Shown here one piece after another: positions 49,984-61,964 of a DNA stretch of 64,000 nt. Source of the DNA: Pseudisothecium myosuroides (taxonomy: Eukaryota > Streptophyta > Bryopsida > Hypnales > Lembophyllaceae); the NCBI GenBank assembly GCA_951799445.1, contig OX637289.1, positions 24,428,245 through 24,492,244 of the forward strand, read 5' to 3'. A program made the translations under genes and the position numbers. The notes below the pieces were generated by a model. The model ran no database searches. It had not been told where the DNA came from and saw nothing but the letters and a program-made list of their open reading frames with translations. Numbering within the stretch: position 1 is the first letter of the stretch; the number at the start of each line of letters is the position of its first letter.

Positions 49984-52435
49984 TCACGACCTAGACTTTG
50001 CTTGTAACACCCATTTCTTGTCTTCCAAGAAGAACGGAGGCATCATCCTTTCACCCTCTTTCTTCTCTCTAAGTGAAATTAAGAGGAACACCACACCCAT
50101 GAGTGTTTCCAGCACTGCAAAACATGTAATTCGTGATCTCCAGACCTTTTCATTTGAACATCGACCAGAGGATTCCTTGTGAAGCTTGATATTTGTCAAT
50201 GGTATCTCTCTCAAAATAACTCCGGATTCTGTGGTCTGCTGTTGCACAAGAAAGGTAAACTCTTGGGGTTCTGCAAATAAACGACCAAAAATGAGTTTCA
50301 CTCATATAGGACAAAACAATCTGCTCCCCTGTGAGAATTCAAAACACAAAAACTTAATACCAATCTAGCCAATATCAGATGCATTGTTCGAAAGACAATA
50401 ACCCATTTGCGAAGGTTGAAGAACTCTCAATGCAAAAAAAAGTTTCAAAACTGTCATCAGTGGAGAAATAAGCCAATAACACCAGTTTAAAATACATAGG
50501 AAGAGATTTCTCCCATGCAGTTACTAAATTTAGCACAAATGTATCTCATGGTTTATCTTACTTATAACGAGAAACTCCGTACCTGCATAGCATGTCCCTG
50601 CCTTTTCACAATTTATTGACACAGTGTACTCTCCTTCTGCCAGATCTTCGAAGGCCACTGTCGGTGTTGCAGGCGTACATAAGTCGGATGGGCACATCTG
50701 CCGCCCAGATTCACTACAATTACGTCTAAGGCCAAGGCTGCATGCTGCCCAGCAATTTACATCACCATTTGCATCTTCGATTTCAATTGTATGTCGAGTT
50801 GAAGGTAAAAAGGAACCTGCGGTACGGCCACATTAAGAATCAGGAAGTAACATCATCCTAAGATCTGCCTCCGAAGAAATCCTAGTTCCTACTAGAAGTA
50901 GAGGAAGTTTCTACAAGCAAGCAACCACAACGTTGACATCAAGACTTTCAATACTTCGAAGACAGATCCATCCTCTTCGAAGTTACAGAAAGTGTCGTAT
51001 GTGGAAGCCATATTTCACCAAACTTAACATCAACCAATCATTTTAAATGTATAGAAGTGCTACGTAGTGAAGGTGGAGAGGCAAACCAGCAGAGGCTAAC
51101 GACGCTTTAGATTCGTAAGGCTCGCCATATGCCGCACAATTCGAAACCGTAAGTTCTCTCCCTGGCAGCAAATTGCAATTCTGCATTCATTCGTTAAAAA
51201 TATGAAAACATTAGAAGGTGTTCGACCACTTCAACAAAGATTTACTCAAAGGAATCAATAAACGGTTCGTCGATTGTTCACTGGTGAAACTCAGAAGGAT
51301 AATGCCTTCGAGATCAAGCCAGAGGAAGTAATAAAAAGCTTTGATCTCCACGAGCAGAATGAGCAGCTTACACAGCCATAAAGATACATTTCAAAGCAAC
51401 TTTTTGCGTGTGAAATCGTAGCCAGAATCCTTGTGTGTAGACTCCAAAGAACCAGGAAGTATAAAATCCCGTAGAGCACGACATAAAACCATCCAACTTA
51501 GAATTCAACAACTAACGTCGACTGGGCAAGAAGTCCAGCACCAAATACGAGTGTTCCCTCTAAAAACTAAAAGAAAATACAAAATCCACGCGCCGCCACA
51601 TTGATCGAATAGTCCTTAAAAATGAACCAAACACGAGTCGTCACGTTGAACCTGTTGCCTCTCAACTCACAGTCTGCTAATCGACTCCAAAATTGCGCCA
51701 CAACGCCAACCAAAAACTCTTTACTCCGCCACAGAATTCTATGCACCTCGATTACAAGAACGACAAAACCCTAAGAATTCAACTTCAAACACCTCACCGC
51801 ACGCACGCACGCACGCACAACAGACAAACATTCAGGAACAAGCGCTTCAATCCAGCACCTCGCAAGTACAAAAATCAAGAAAGTACCAATCCCTTCCAAA
51901 AACTACACTAAACCGCAGAATGCACCAGATCAAGAAAACAACAGCACAAACCAAGCCAATTATACCAAAATCGACGCAAATTATTATAAAAAACCCGACG
52001 TACGGCAACCACTCTAAACCACTTCTTAGGGTTTCGTCGTTCTTGCCACACAAAACTCTTAACACAGAGCCCAAACCTCCACTCGCGCACGACATAAAAC
52101 GATCAGATACAAAACAACGCTTCAATTCACCAAAGCACCAGTACAACAAACAAACAAACAAACAAGAAACGACGATCCATCTCCCCAAAAAAATGCACTC
52201 CATCTCTCAAATGCACCAGATCAAGAAAAAGCATCTCCAATTCTACCGCAACTCTCACAAACACAACAATCTCAAACCAGAAACAAAAAACGGCACATTC
52301 GCAAGAACATGGAGCTAGTAGCTATGGCGAGAGAAAAGTACGGTACGGTATACTTACAAAGCAGTACTTGAGCGAATGCAGGGAGAAGACGAACGCAACG
52401 AAGACAACCGCGAGAACGACTCTGGCGCCGATCAT
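49984..52435 (-). CDS. Unrecognised small Cys-rich single-pass membrane protein
   Basis: I do not recognise this protein. Four exons on the minus strand (52435-52358, 51180-51087, 50816-50583, 50270-49984) join in frame with GT-AG sites and give 230 residues. The first 26 residues are a signal peptide or anchor (MIGARVVLAVVFVAFVFSLH). Residues about 27-135 are Cys-rich (NCNLLPGRELTVSNC, then NCWAACSLGLRRNC, MCPSDLC, INCEKAGTC), which suggests a disulphide-bonded domain outside the cytosol. A second hydrophobic segment follows at about 183-202 (ITCFAVLETLMGVVFLLISL), then a basic tail ending KSRS. The likely layout is type I: ectodomain in the secretory lumen or outside, short cytosolic tail. 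The consistent splice phases and the clear topology support a real gene; the function is unknown. The intron 1 of about 1.2 kb is the longest. Confidence 0.75.
51797..51821. repeat. ACGC tetranucleotide microsatellite
   Basis: About five copies of the unit CGCA lie in the first intron of the small membrane-protein gene. It is a simple repeat. Confidence 0.7.
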
Positions 52436-53660
52436 CGCAGCCACCGCGCGCGAGGAGGAATTGGCAGCAGAAGAGAAGGCATGGATCGGCAGACAGCCGC
52501 GCGCAGCCGCGAACAAGAAATGATCCAAAGAACCCCTGAAACTAACCCTAGTTATGGTAGCAAGCTAAGCTAGTGAGCCAGCAATCGGTGATGGCGACAG
52601 GCGAGAGGCTTTCGTTGCAAATTGGGAAAGAAAAAAAAGAGAGATGAGAGCGAGGGTTGTTGGCTTTGTATGCTGACCGGGTGAACGACGACGCCTTGGG
52701 GAGGACGCCCGCCCCGCCTCGGGCAAGGTACGGACGGAGCTAACTCAAAGTTGCTATTATTGTAGTTGTCTGTGGGCCACCTTCGAATGTGATGATCCAC
52801 GACATAAGCTTTGAATTCATAGTTTTATTACACAAGTTATAATAACAGATTTTATAAATGCACTATGGTGGTCGGAGAAGATCATAATGCTTAAACTTCA
52901 AGAGCTGCCAATGATTAAGGTAACTAAAGTAGTCTGCTCTTAAAGCGACCATTTCAGAGCTGTTTGCCTTTTGGGGGAAGTTAAACTCTTTGAAACAATT
53001 TTCAGTTAATTTTTGGAGGAAGAGAAATGGAATTGGCATCTAATCCAAGTCGTTTCATATTTTTTGGGCCTTCCTAAAATTAGTTACAAATTTTTGAAGT
53101 TGAAATGCAGTGGTCACTAAAACCGACCACCTCCTAAAATGTGTATTGTTGGTACATTGAAGAAAGAAAAATGTACCTCTATGTCATGATCGCTTTTAGA
53201 GGTTGCTCACTTTTAGAGCAGACTACCTTACACCTAAAATTGACCATTGAAGCAATTCAGCTGATTTTAGCATGGTTTTCATTGCTATATTGGAAAACTT
53301 TTTGCGGGGTCTTGTTGGTAGTCCAAAGGGGATTCTAGATTCTCTGAGAATGCATTTTTTGGACACAGTATGAATAAACTATGAATATTCAAAGTGGTGA
53401 AAATAGGCATTTCAAAAACCGACCCTAGACTCTCATGAACAGTGGGAGTACATTTTAGGCAAGAATCTGTAGGGGCCGGTTTTAGGAAGGGGTTGAGATT
53501 GGGTGTTGTTACTTTAGTTGTCCTTTTCAAAAGCCAGTGTGCAATTTGGACTTTCAAGATTTTTGTAAAAAAAAACCCAGCAAGAATTGCAAAATTTAAG
53601 CATGAGTTTTCTCCTTTCTCTTAGCAAAGTCATTGCATGACATAATTGGGAGAGTATTGA
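52436..53660. other. 5' region of the membrane-protein gene and intergenic DNA
   Basis: The first 300 bp are GC-richer and are the probable 5' leader and promoter of the minus-strand gene. A telo-box-like AACCCTAGTT lies near 52545. From about 52800 the DNA is AT-rich with no gene visible. Confidence 0.45.
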
Positions 53661-54576
53661 TGAATTCTTGTAGTCCCAAGGCCATTTCTTGGCCAAAAAA
53701 CACTCAAAACTGCCATTTCTACTGCGTTTGCCTAAGAAATTTGAAAAATATTTTTCCTAGAATCTAACTATATGATCTTGTACTTTACTTGTCTGAGATC
53801 ATGTAATAAAATTTTCATAAAGTTTGACTATACAGATAGGAAGATGTTAGCATTCAAAGTTGGAAAAAAAGTTTTTTTGAACACTAACTTGCAATTTTAG
53901 ATGACTTTGACCGCCATTTGTGGAAAAAAATTGCACTATATACTTTGAATTAAAAAAAAGTTGTGTTGAAGAATTGAGTTGAAAGTCTAAGAAAAAATTT
54001 CAACAAAAAACACACTTGATTTTCATTCTTCAAAAAATTGTTAAGTAGAAAAAGGTCTAAGATTGAACAAAGAACTAAATTGTTAATAGATCTAAGATGG
54101 AATTGAAATACAATAATTCCAACGGTGAGATTGTTCTAGCAAGCATATTTAAGCCTTTCAAACAATTTTTTTTGAATATTGTGAAAATTGCATTAAAAAA
54201 TAAATCCCGTAAGTTATTTTTTGAAAAAGATGTTTAGAGTGCCCAAAAAACAAGGTTGTCTATCACTAGTCCAAATATAATGAATCAAAGCTTCACATGT
54301 AGACAAAAATTTAATATTTTAGAAAAAAAATTAAAAATTAATTTGGACTTTATATGATCTTTTCTGTATTTCCCGCCAACCTCCATTTTCAGCTTATTGT
54401 GCCATAACTTTTGCTCCCAAGCATTGATTGAAATAAAAATTATATTCTTCGGAAGCTCATGTAATTTTCTAGCTTCAAAAAAAGTTTTAACTAATTACAA
54501 TGAATACTGAGACCATACGAGCCTATCCAAAGTCGCATTTTGGCCCATGTAGGACCAATCAGACTTTAGGGGTTAA
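53661..54576 (+). mobile_element. TTAA-family element, copy 6 (decayed left end)
   Basis: The right end is CAGACTTTAGGGGTTAA with TTAA at 54573-54576. The left end is decayed (TTGTAGTCCCAAGGCC near 53669), but the following GGCCAAAAAACACTC and CTGCCATTTCTA match the family start. The body contains the shared GTTAAGTAGAA, GGTGAGATTGTTCTAGCAAG and GCCATAACTTTTGCTCCCA segments. It is about 0.9 kb and clearly more diverged than copies 1 and 5. Confidence 0.7.
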
Positions 54577-55199
54577 TATTAGTATTGGAGCGTACTAGTG
54601 CGTTAGTACAAGATTTCTTGAGTGCTCATGGTATGGGCATTTGAATGTATTTTGTATAAGTTTGGTTACCCTTTAAAGTGACTATTGGAAGTACGTGAGA
54701 ATGTACATATCAACAATAATGTCTCTATAGGGATTAAAAAGTCATTTTATATACCTTGGGTGATCCATTAAAGTCAATGTCAAGACACTTCAACACTAAA
54801 GTTACTATGGTATTAGAATGTCCTTTCATATATTCTTGAATGATCCATTAATTAAAGTGACTTGCAAGACTCTTTAATAGTGAGGTTCTTATTTTTACAA
54901 AAGGCAAAGGAATTTGGCCCATAACATGCATAATTGAATAATTGCACATTATAATGGCCAAAGGGTGAAATGAGCTCCTCTCTTTAGAGGTATTAAATAA
55001 TAATGTCTCTAGGCATGACATTGTTGATAATTGATGAACAATGTTAATGCATATTTGGAATTAAATTCCATGTAAATCTCCAATAATGAATGAGTATAAA
55101 TGGTGGTAATTATTATAAAAGATTCAAAGATTTAGTTTGTAAACATATTTTTTAATATATTCCCTAGTAAGCTTTTGTTGATCTAGAGAAGCATTTAAT
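54577..55199. other. AT-rich DNA between two TTAA elements
   Basis: No open frame or RNA gene is visible. The short phrase ATGATCCATTAA-AGT recurs (about 54760 and 54841), suggesting an old local duplication. Confidence 0.4.
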
Positions 55200-56088
55200 T
55201 TAAACCCTTAAGTCCTCAAGCCATTTTTTCATCAAAAACCACTCAAACTACCATTTTCATTGCAAACCACATTAATTTTTAATATTTGTTTCTTTTGAAT
55301 ATCTAATTGCAGGATCTTGTACTAGACTAGTATGAAGGTATCTAAAAGAAATTTCAAAAATGTTAACCATATTAATCACAAGATATAAGAGTTTAAACAC
55401 GTATTATAATATTATTGGCTACATTATAAGCCTTTGAATCCTCTTACTTTGAAATTTTTGTAATGTAGATTGTAAATTTAAATTTATTTATGTTGAAGAA
55501 TTGAAATGAAAATTTGAAAAATGAAAATTTATAAAATCTCCCTATAATTTTCATTCTTTAAAAAACTATTAAATTTTCATAAACATAAAATAGAAGAAAA
55601 AAATAAATTGTTGATAGTTCTAAAATGGAATTGAAACAATCTAATTTCAATGGCAAGATTATTCATGAAAACAAACTAATTCATGTGAATTTTTTTGGAG
55701 AAATTATTAAATTGAGTTCATAAACATTTGTCAATTTCTCAAGATTTGCTAAGATTGCTTGCAAAACAAGAAGTTTATAACTTTCACATTACTATCCAAA
55801 TAGAATGAATCAAATCTTTCCACATAGACAAAAACATAATCTTTAAAAAACTATTTCAAATTTTAGGAATTTTTTGTTGCCTGTATTTGCCTATTTTGGG
55901 TTTATTGTTATTGTGACATAATTTTTGCTCCCATGCACCAGTTGACATAAAAATTATATTTCCCAAAAGCTAATCAATTTTCTTATCTTGAAAAAAAGTT
56001 TCAAAAAAGTTTCTTAAAAATTGAGATTACAAGTACCTACCCAAACCTTCAAGAGTCCCTATAGGGACTCTTTGGACTTTAGGAGTTT
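55200..56088 (+). mobile_element. TTAA-family element, copy 7 (old)
   Basis: The left end reads TTAAACCCTTAAGTCCTC and the right end reads GGACTTTAGGAGTTTA, so both ends and the flanking TTAA have changed by one or two bases. The body, about 880 bp, follows the family order, including CATAGACAAAAACATAATC near 55825 and TTTTTGCTCCCATGCACC near 55922. It looks like an old copy. Confidence 0.65.
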
Positions 56089-56339
56089 AGAAAGGTAAAG
56101 ACGTGTTGTGACAACTTCATGATTTTTGAATTTCAAAGCACTTAAGAGATGTGTAGGAGATGTATATTTCCCAATCCACTTCTAAAGGTTGTTTATTTGT
56201 TCACCACTTTTGGATGGCTTTGTACCTTTTCATTGACTTTTGAACAATGTATCATTATTTTTTCATTTGGCAAGGATTTTCATTTCTATCATCTCCTCAT
56301 CCATCAATAAACATCCGTCTTCTACAAAAATCCACTTGC

Positions 56340-56779
56340 GGGTCAAAGTGAGGTATTAGGACCAAGGACATGGAAGAGGTTCCTTTTGGAGTTCCTTTTG
56401 GAGTTCCTTTTGAAATCTTCTACTCAAAAACTCTATCAATTTCATCAAAATTAGTTTTAAAAATTATTCAAAGCTGTCAACAATGGCAACTTCTATTCAA
56501 AATATCATCACTTTCAATGGAAAAGTTTCTAAATCATCTAATTTAAAATTCAACAAAGGAGTAAAAAGCACTGGTTACATGAGGTTTTTTGTACTTAATT
56601 AAGATGAAATGATGACATCATAGACTATATAATAGTGTAACATGACACTATAACATTTATGAAACATGAAGTATATTCATTTTGGAGAGATCTAAAAACT
56701 TTGAGCTACACAATCAATATTGGTCCAAACAAAGCAGTGGTTACAGTTCAAGTTGGCTCCTAATACCTCATTTTGACCC
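56340..56779. mobile_element. Possible 440 bp inverted-repeat element
   Basis: GGGTCAAAGTGAGGTATTAG at the left and its inverted copy (with one mismatch) at 56758-56779 bound a 440 bp AT-rich segment without coding potential. The arms are 22 bp long. No clear target duplication is visible, so it may be a MITE or a chance remnant of a larger repeat. Confidence 0.5.
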
Positions 56780-57132
56780 TTGCTTGTTTGTTACAAATGA
56801 GATCTTTGGACCTATTGTAACCGATGTGTACAAAGAAGTTGAATGCAAGTTATAAAAAAATAATAACAAGAGCGCAATCCAATGATAGCAAATAACAACA
56901 ACAAGACGTAAAAATGGCTATGGATGTAGAAAGCACAACATACAAGGACAAAGAATCACATAGGCTAGTTAAGAGAACAAGAGGTGGCGGCAAAAGGAGA
57001 ACAAGAATTTTAAGGTGCTACATATGTGGAATGTGAAGAATCATTAAAGAATGACTCTACAACAGTTGTAAAATCAAACAATAATTTTTTGAGGCTATGA
57101 AAAGACCGTTTTATGGTTGTCCCCTTTGCATA

Positions 57133-57224
57133 ATGTCAAATATTAAATAATAAAAATATTTAAAAATAAAAATAATAATTTAATAATTTAATTTAATTAA
57201 TTAAATAATAATAATATTTGACAT
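57133..57224. repeat. AT-rich palindrome (hairpin)
   Basis: ATGTCAAATATTA (57133-57145) and its exact reverse complement (57212-57224) flank a 66 bp region made only of A and T. The whole could fold into one hairpin. It may be a very small transposon remnant. Confidence 0.6.
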
Positions 57225-60200
57225 GGCATTTGCTCGACCACGTTAGATTGCTAAGGTGGCAATGTTTCCTTGTTCCCCACAGTCACGGAATTTGGAGGAA
57301 CTCTTACTCCTGTTTAGATCTCAAAAAAACTCTAATGGCTCCATACTATTGAATGATAGGTACATGATGACTTTAAATATTGTATTTGACTAAAACATGA
57401 TTGGAATCCAAAATGATAGTTGGATTCGGATTCTATCACAAGGGCATTACCTATAAGATGTTGTAGTATGTATTTTCCTCGATTGCAAGTATATATTAGA
57501 TTTACATATATTTGTCCCATTGAGAATGTCAACCCTGTCATTGAATATCTTTCAACAAGTATATATTAGTGATCAATCCACCTCAAAAAATTCAATGCAC
57601 GTTTGATGAACATTAAAATAGTGATGAAATAACATGTCATCCTTCATTTGTTGTATTGTACATCCTCTTGTTGTATGTATAACTAGAGATAGAGTAGAAA
57701 TATGAACATATTAAACATAGGGATCATCTTTGATTCTTTTGTGTACTAGTTACAAATGAATTGTTTAGAATTTTTAAGCATTGTTTGATCATAACTTGCA
57801 TAGGCCACATTCTTGTTCTAGTAAGTATTTAGAACTCATAGATTTGTTTGAATGCTTAGTACTAAACTACCACTACTTTTGTCTTTTTAAAATTGATTTG
57901 ATAACAATCAAATTGAAAAATCCAAATAGTGACTAGGACTTTTTCTATGTAGGGTCATTGAATAATATCTTTATGAGTGCTATTGAATAATGTTAACACA
58001 AGAAAGCGCTCTATGTGTTAATACAGGAGTCGTTGAGTGTGTTTTAAGTGACTATTGGACACCTCAACAATGAAGTCTCTATTTCTACAAGATGTAAAAA
58101 GACTCCCTTAAAAATTGTCCATAAAGTTGTTTTGAACTTCTTTTCGAGTAATTAAATGCTTGAATGTTTTGTAATGACCAAAGAGCAAGTGATTGAATAA
58201 TGATAATAATAATATAAATATAAATATGAGACCAATGAAAATTGATGAATGATTAAACACATCCTTACAAATCCTATTTGAATACTCAACATTGAAATTA
58301 GATGGTAGATTGGTAGTAGTTAATATATCAAGATATCTATTTTAAAAATTCATTTTCCTATTTTAATTTACAATGAATGAAGGATTATTGTGTCAATTAA
58401 ATGATTTTTGAATTTTAGATCACCAAGAGGGGATGTGTAATTCATGAATATAATGATGCTTTACCTTTCTCGAAATTGACTTGAAAAGTCTTTCAGACCA
58501 AAGAATAATTCACACTCTTCCTTTTAAGTGCTACTTAGTGATATGAATACAAATGTCTTATATATGATGTCAATCTAGAGTTCATACAAACATCCACTAA
58601 GATGTTTGTATGTGTAGGGGAAGTTTTCTTTTGAATAAATTTGCAAGAGATTCCTTACAAGCACCCATTGTAGGTGAAAAAATATTTTGAGGTGAAAGCT
58701 TTCTAATATAAAATTTTATGTTAGACTAAAGTATCATTTACTAGATTATCAATTTTTTTGTCAATTGCAAGTGTTTTTTGTCCAATCAAATGATTTGCAA
58801 CCATTGAATTAGTTTGTATTTGATTACAAATACAAACTAATATCATTAAAAGAAAACATATTAGGTATTGAATGAAAAATGTTAAACATTAAAAATCATC
58901 AATATGACACTACTAGAATGTCCTACTTGAATCAAGATGTCCGAACCAACTGAAAACATCCGGATCAACACAATTGTGTTGAAAATTGCCAAATCAAGAT
59001 GTCCGAACCAACTTAACATTGTTGATTCAGGATGTCTTTTCATGATCACATTTTAAAAAACATTTAGAGATTTGTTTAAATTTTGTTTTGAAGATTTTTC
59101 TTCAAAATTACACAAAATGTTATTTTTAGCAACTATATTAAAAAAGTGACAAAATTGAAACTTCATTGATTTGTGAATCAAGACAAAAGATTGAATCTTG
59201 AACATATCAATACATTCAAACAAAAGGCAAATATTGAATTCTTAGTGCTATTTCCAATAAAAAATAGTTTAGTTATAGATATCTTAGATTGGAATATTAA
59301 ATTAGGAAAGACAACTTTGTTTAGTTCGCATATTCAAAAATAATAAATTTGAACAAGTTGTCTAACATTGGGGAAGTACAAGAAGTCAATAACTTCAGAG
59401 ATTGGCAATTTCAAGGTTAAAATATTCTCTTTTGCTTGGAATGTATCCAAACTAGGTATTTTTTTTCTTAAGGTTTTTAAATAGTTTCCATCGTATAAAT
59501 GCATCATATAAATCTCAAAAGAAGGAACCTATCTTTATAATGGCATGGTCCAAGAGAAATAATCTATCTTGATAAAGTAGTGGCCTACTAGTGTTTTGTA
59601 GAGGAGATAAATTTTCACCTCAATGAATGTGTGCTTTGTAAATTTGCATCATTTATATATTAGTCATCAAGTTAGTATTTTTATTCTTAGGTGCACTAAT
59701 TGAATTAACCCATTATTACTTGAATCCTTTTTTGATTTCTTAGAATTTTGTGCTTATATCTTTGTGTTAGTAGTACAACCTTTACAACCTGATTTTACAA
59801 CAACACTTCTATTGCATATTTAGAACTTACTACAAGCACGTGAACATCAAAAATCTCGTTTTAAAAATCAAGAATGTTCTCAAATAGGGATGAAAATGAG
59901 TAAGGAAGAGATCCTAACCATCCCTTGGGATGAAAACTTGGCAAAATTTCCTACCTATGACCAATTAATATAATAGATACTTAGCTCAATTTCTTCAAAT
60001 TTCCTCACTTTGCTCAATTTTCTCAAATTGGTTTCAAAAAAATGTTGTCTTCAAAACTTTAAGTCTTATTTAATTTGGATGAATGAGCAATTTTTTGGGC
60101 AAAAAATTTAGCAAAAGCATTTTTTTCATAATCCGAAATATGGGCTTGAGAACACTTAGGTGGCTAGATTAGTATAAAATGATGTCAAAGTAGGATTCAA

Positions 60201-60674
60201 TATACCTAACAAGAGGATGGATGAAGGTAGATTAGGTAGAATAGCAACTATTTCTTTGGAAATTATCTTAAGGTGTATGGTACCAAAGAAAGTCTCCTAC
60301 AAATCTTTTTCATCTACTACCATGAAGACATCCTCTTGAAATTTCACCTAAAATTTAAATGAATTAGGAATAAGTCCCTCCAATTAAATTTTTTCTTTTG
60401 AGCCCTTTAGATCAATAACACATTACAAATGGAAGACCTTTACAATGCAAAATGGTGATCCATCAACAAGCTAGGTCTATAATTTGTAAATAAGGTGCTT
60501 AGTATCGTAAACAACACCTCTTTGTGTTTAACAAAGGATAACACTTCCTTCGTTTGGATGTTCTTTGCAAAAGAAGATTGTGACCCTAGCTTGCAGACTC
60601 AAATGTAATGGTCTTCACCCTTGGCATTGGGTCAAGGCCTTCCCATCAAGGAACACCGTCACTCAAGGGCATTA

Positions 60675-61073
60675 CCTTAGAACATCCCCACTAATCGATT
60701 GCCTATCCCTATGCTCTTTCTTCATCCAGAAAGATGTAGATATAGAAGCCCTTCCCTACCGGTTCTTTTCTAAATCTAAACAAATTATATAACTTCTGGC
60801 TACTGCATAACTCGACTAGTAAAGGAAGGTATATTTATATGTTTTGTAGGTGAAGTACAGTCAACTTGCTGGTAGAAAACATGAACTTTTAGGGCAAAAT
60901 CGGAAAACAGATTACTGCATCCCAATTCCCTATCCATCATCCTGTATGAGGGATTGGGAACCTCCTTCCCCAAAAATTTAAGGACACAACATACAGGTGG
61001 TGGGGTTCTTCCCTATCCGGATGAAATTCATCCATATAGGGATAGGAAAGTCCACTGGTGGGATGCTCTTAGA
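60675..61073. mobile_element. Possible 400 bp MITE with imperfect long inverted ends
   Basis: The left end (CCTTAGAACATCCCCACTAA, then GCCTATCCCTAT and TCATCCAG) and the reverse complement of the right end (CTAAGAGCATCCCACCAGTG, then TCCTATCCCTAT and TCATCCGG) match imperfectly over about 60 bp. The segment lies about 0.9 kb upstream of the kinase start codon. No transposase frame is inside. The superfamily is not clear from the ends. Confidence 0.5.
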
Positions 61074-61269
61074 CCTTATTTGTTCTTCCTAAGAGGAATT
61101 TTTCTTAAACAACTGCCAACAAATTTGCAGTGTATTTTTAGGGTGGATTATTCTCATAGTTAGGGAAATAGGGGTTCAATTGAAAGTATGCGACGGAGTT
61201 TTCATGTTTTATTGGGATTAAGTACTGTAGCTTTCTTCATCCATTTCGGACTCTGTTCATCCACAGTAA

Positions 61270-61964
61270 ACCTTAAATTTGCCGTGTGCGGAAGTATGGG
61301 ACGATCATGGACTGGCCTCCAAAGTCCAAACCAAACCATGGTTAAGTTTTAACCGAACCAACCCAACCCCACGTAAACTGAACGTCCACTCGTCGTCGCC
61401 CCCGTCGCCCTCGTCGTCGTCGTTCGTCGTCGTCGACCAGAGGTCGCAGGCGCAGCTTCGTCTTCACCGTGTCGAGTGTGTTTTCGTTCTGCCAGCCCAG
61501 TCAAACCGAGTCTTCACCACCATCGCTCCCCTCTCTCCCGGCCCGCATACACACTCCCTGTCTCCGACACTCTTCTTCTTCCGCTCTGTTCTTCCCCCTT
61601 TCAGTTCCGCCATCGCTCGCCTTTCAACAACCTCCTCTGGCCTGGCCATTTTCCGTAACTTCATTTAACTCATACTTAGGCCGTTCCAGCTCTGTCCGCG
61701 TTTTTCTTGCACTCGTTTCTGTGCCTGAGGGTTAGACTATGTTAAGTTATTGCTGCTGCCATGGAAGTCACCGCGGGTTGTGATTAGTAAGCTTAGTCTT
61801 GTGCCTTCTTCTTCTTCTTCTTCTTCCCCTGGGCTTCTCTTGGCTGGTTTCTCTGTCTGGTTTCTTTGGCTTGGTTGCTGTTGTGGATGGACGTGGTAGG
61901 GAAGTATCACCGCTAGCGAAGGTTGGAAGGCTAGGGTGAGAGGGGGGGTGGGGGGGAGCTCATC
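61270..61964 (+). promoter_or_regulatory. Probable promoter and 5' leader of the kinase gene
   Basis: Composition changes to pyrimidine-rich, GC-richer DNA (many TCGTCG and CTCC units from 61390), as expected for a plant promoter and 5' untranslated leader. A CTT trinucleotide microsatellite lies at 61805-61825. The frames of up to 129 residues here are of low complexity and I do not take them as genes. Confidence 0.45.

Larger units (their letters stand above)
56089..60674. other. Long AT-rich gene-free region
   Basis: The longest open frame is 69 residues (57332-57541, minus) and resembles nothing I know. Two inverted-repeat structures inside are listed separately. A unit TTCCTTTTGGAG is repeated three times near 56380. 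The phrase AAGATGTCCGAACCAACT occurs twice (about 58938 and 58998). I see no RNA gene. Confidence 0.45.

Noticed and set aside
51920..52318. 132-residue plus-strand frame
   Set aside because: It lies in intron 1 of the minus-strand membrane-protein gene, is rich in Lys, Asn and Gln, and matches no family.
60565..60792. 75-residue frame upstream of the kinase
   Set aside because: It overlaps an inverted-repeat element and has no recognisable motif.
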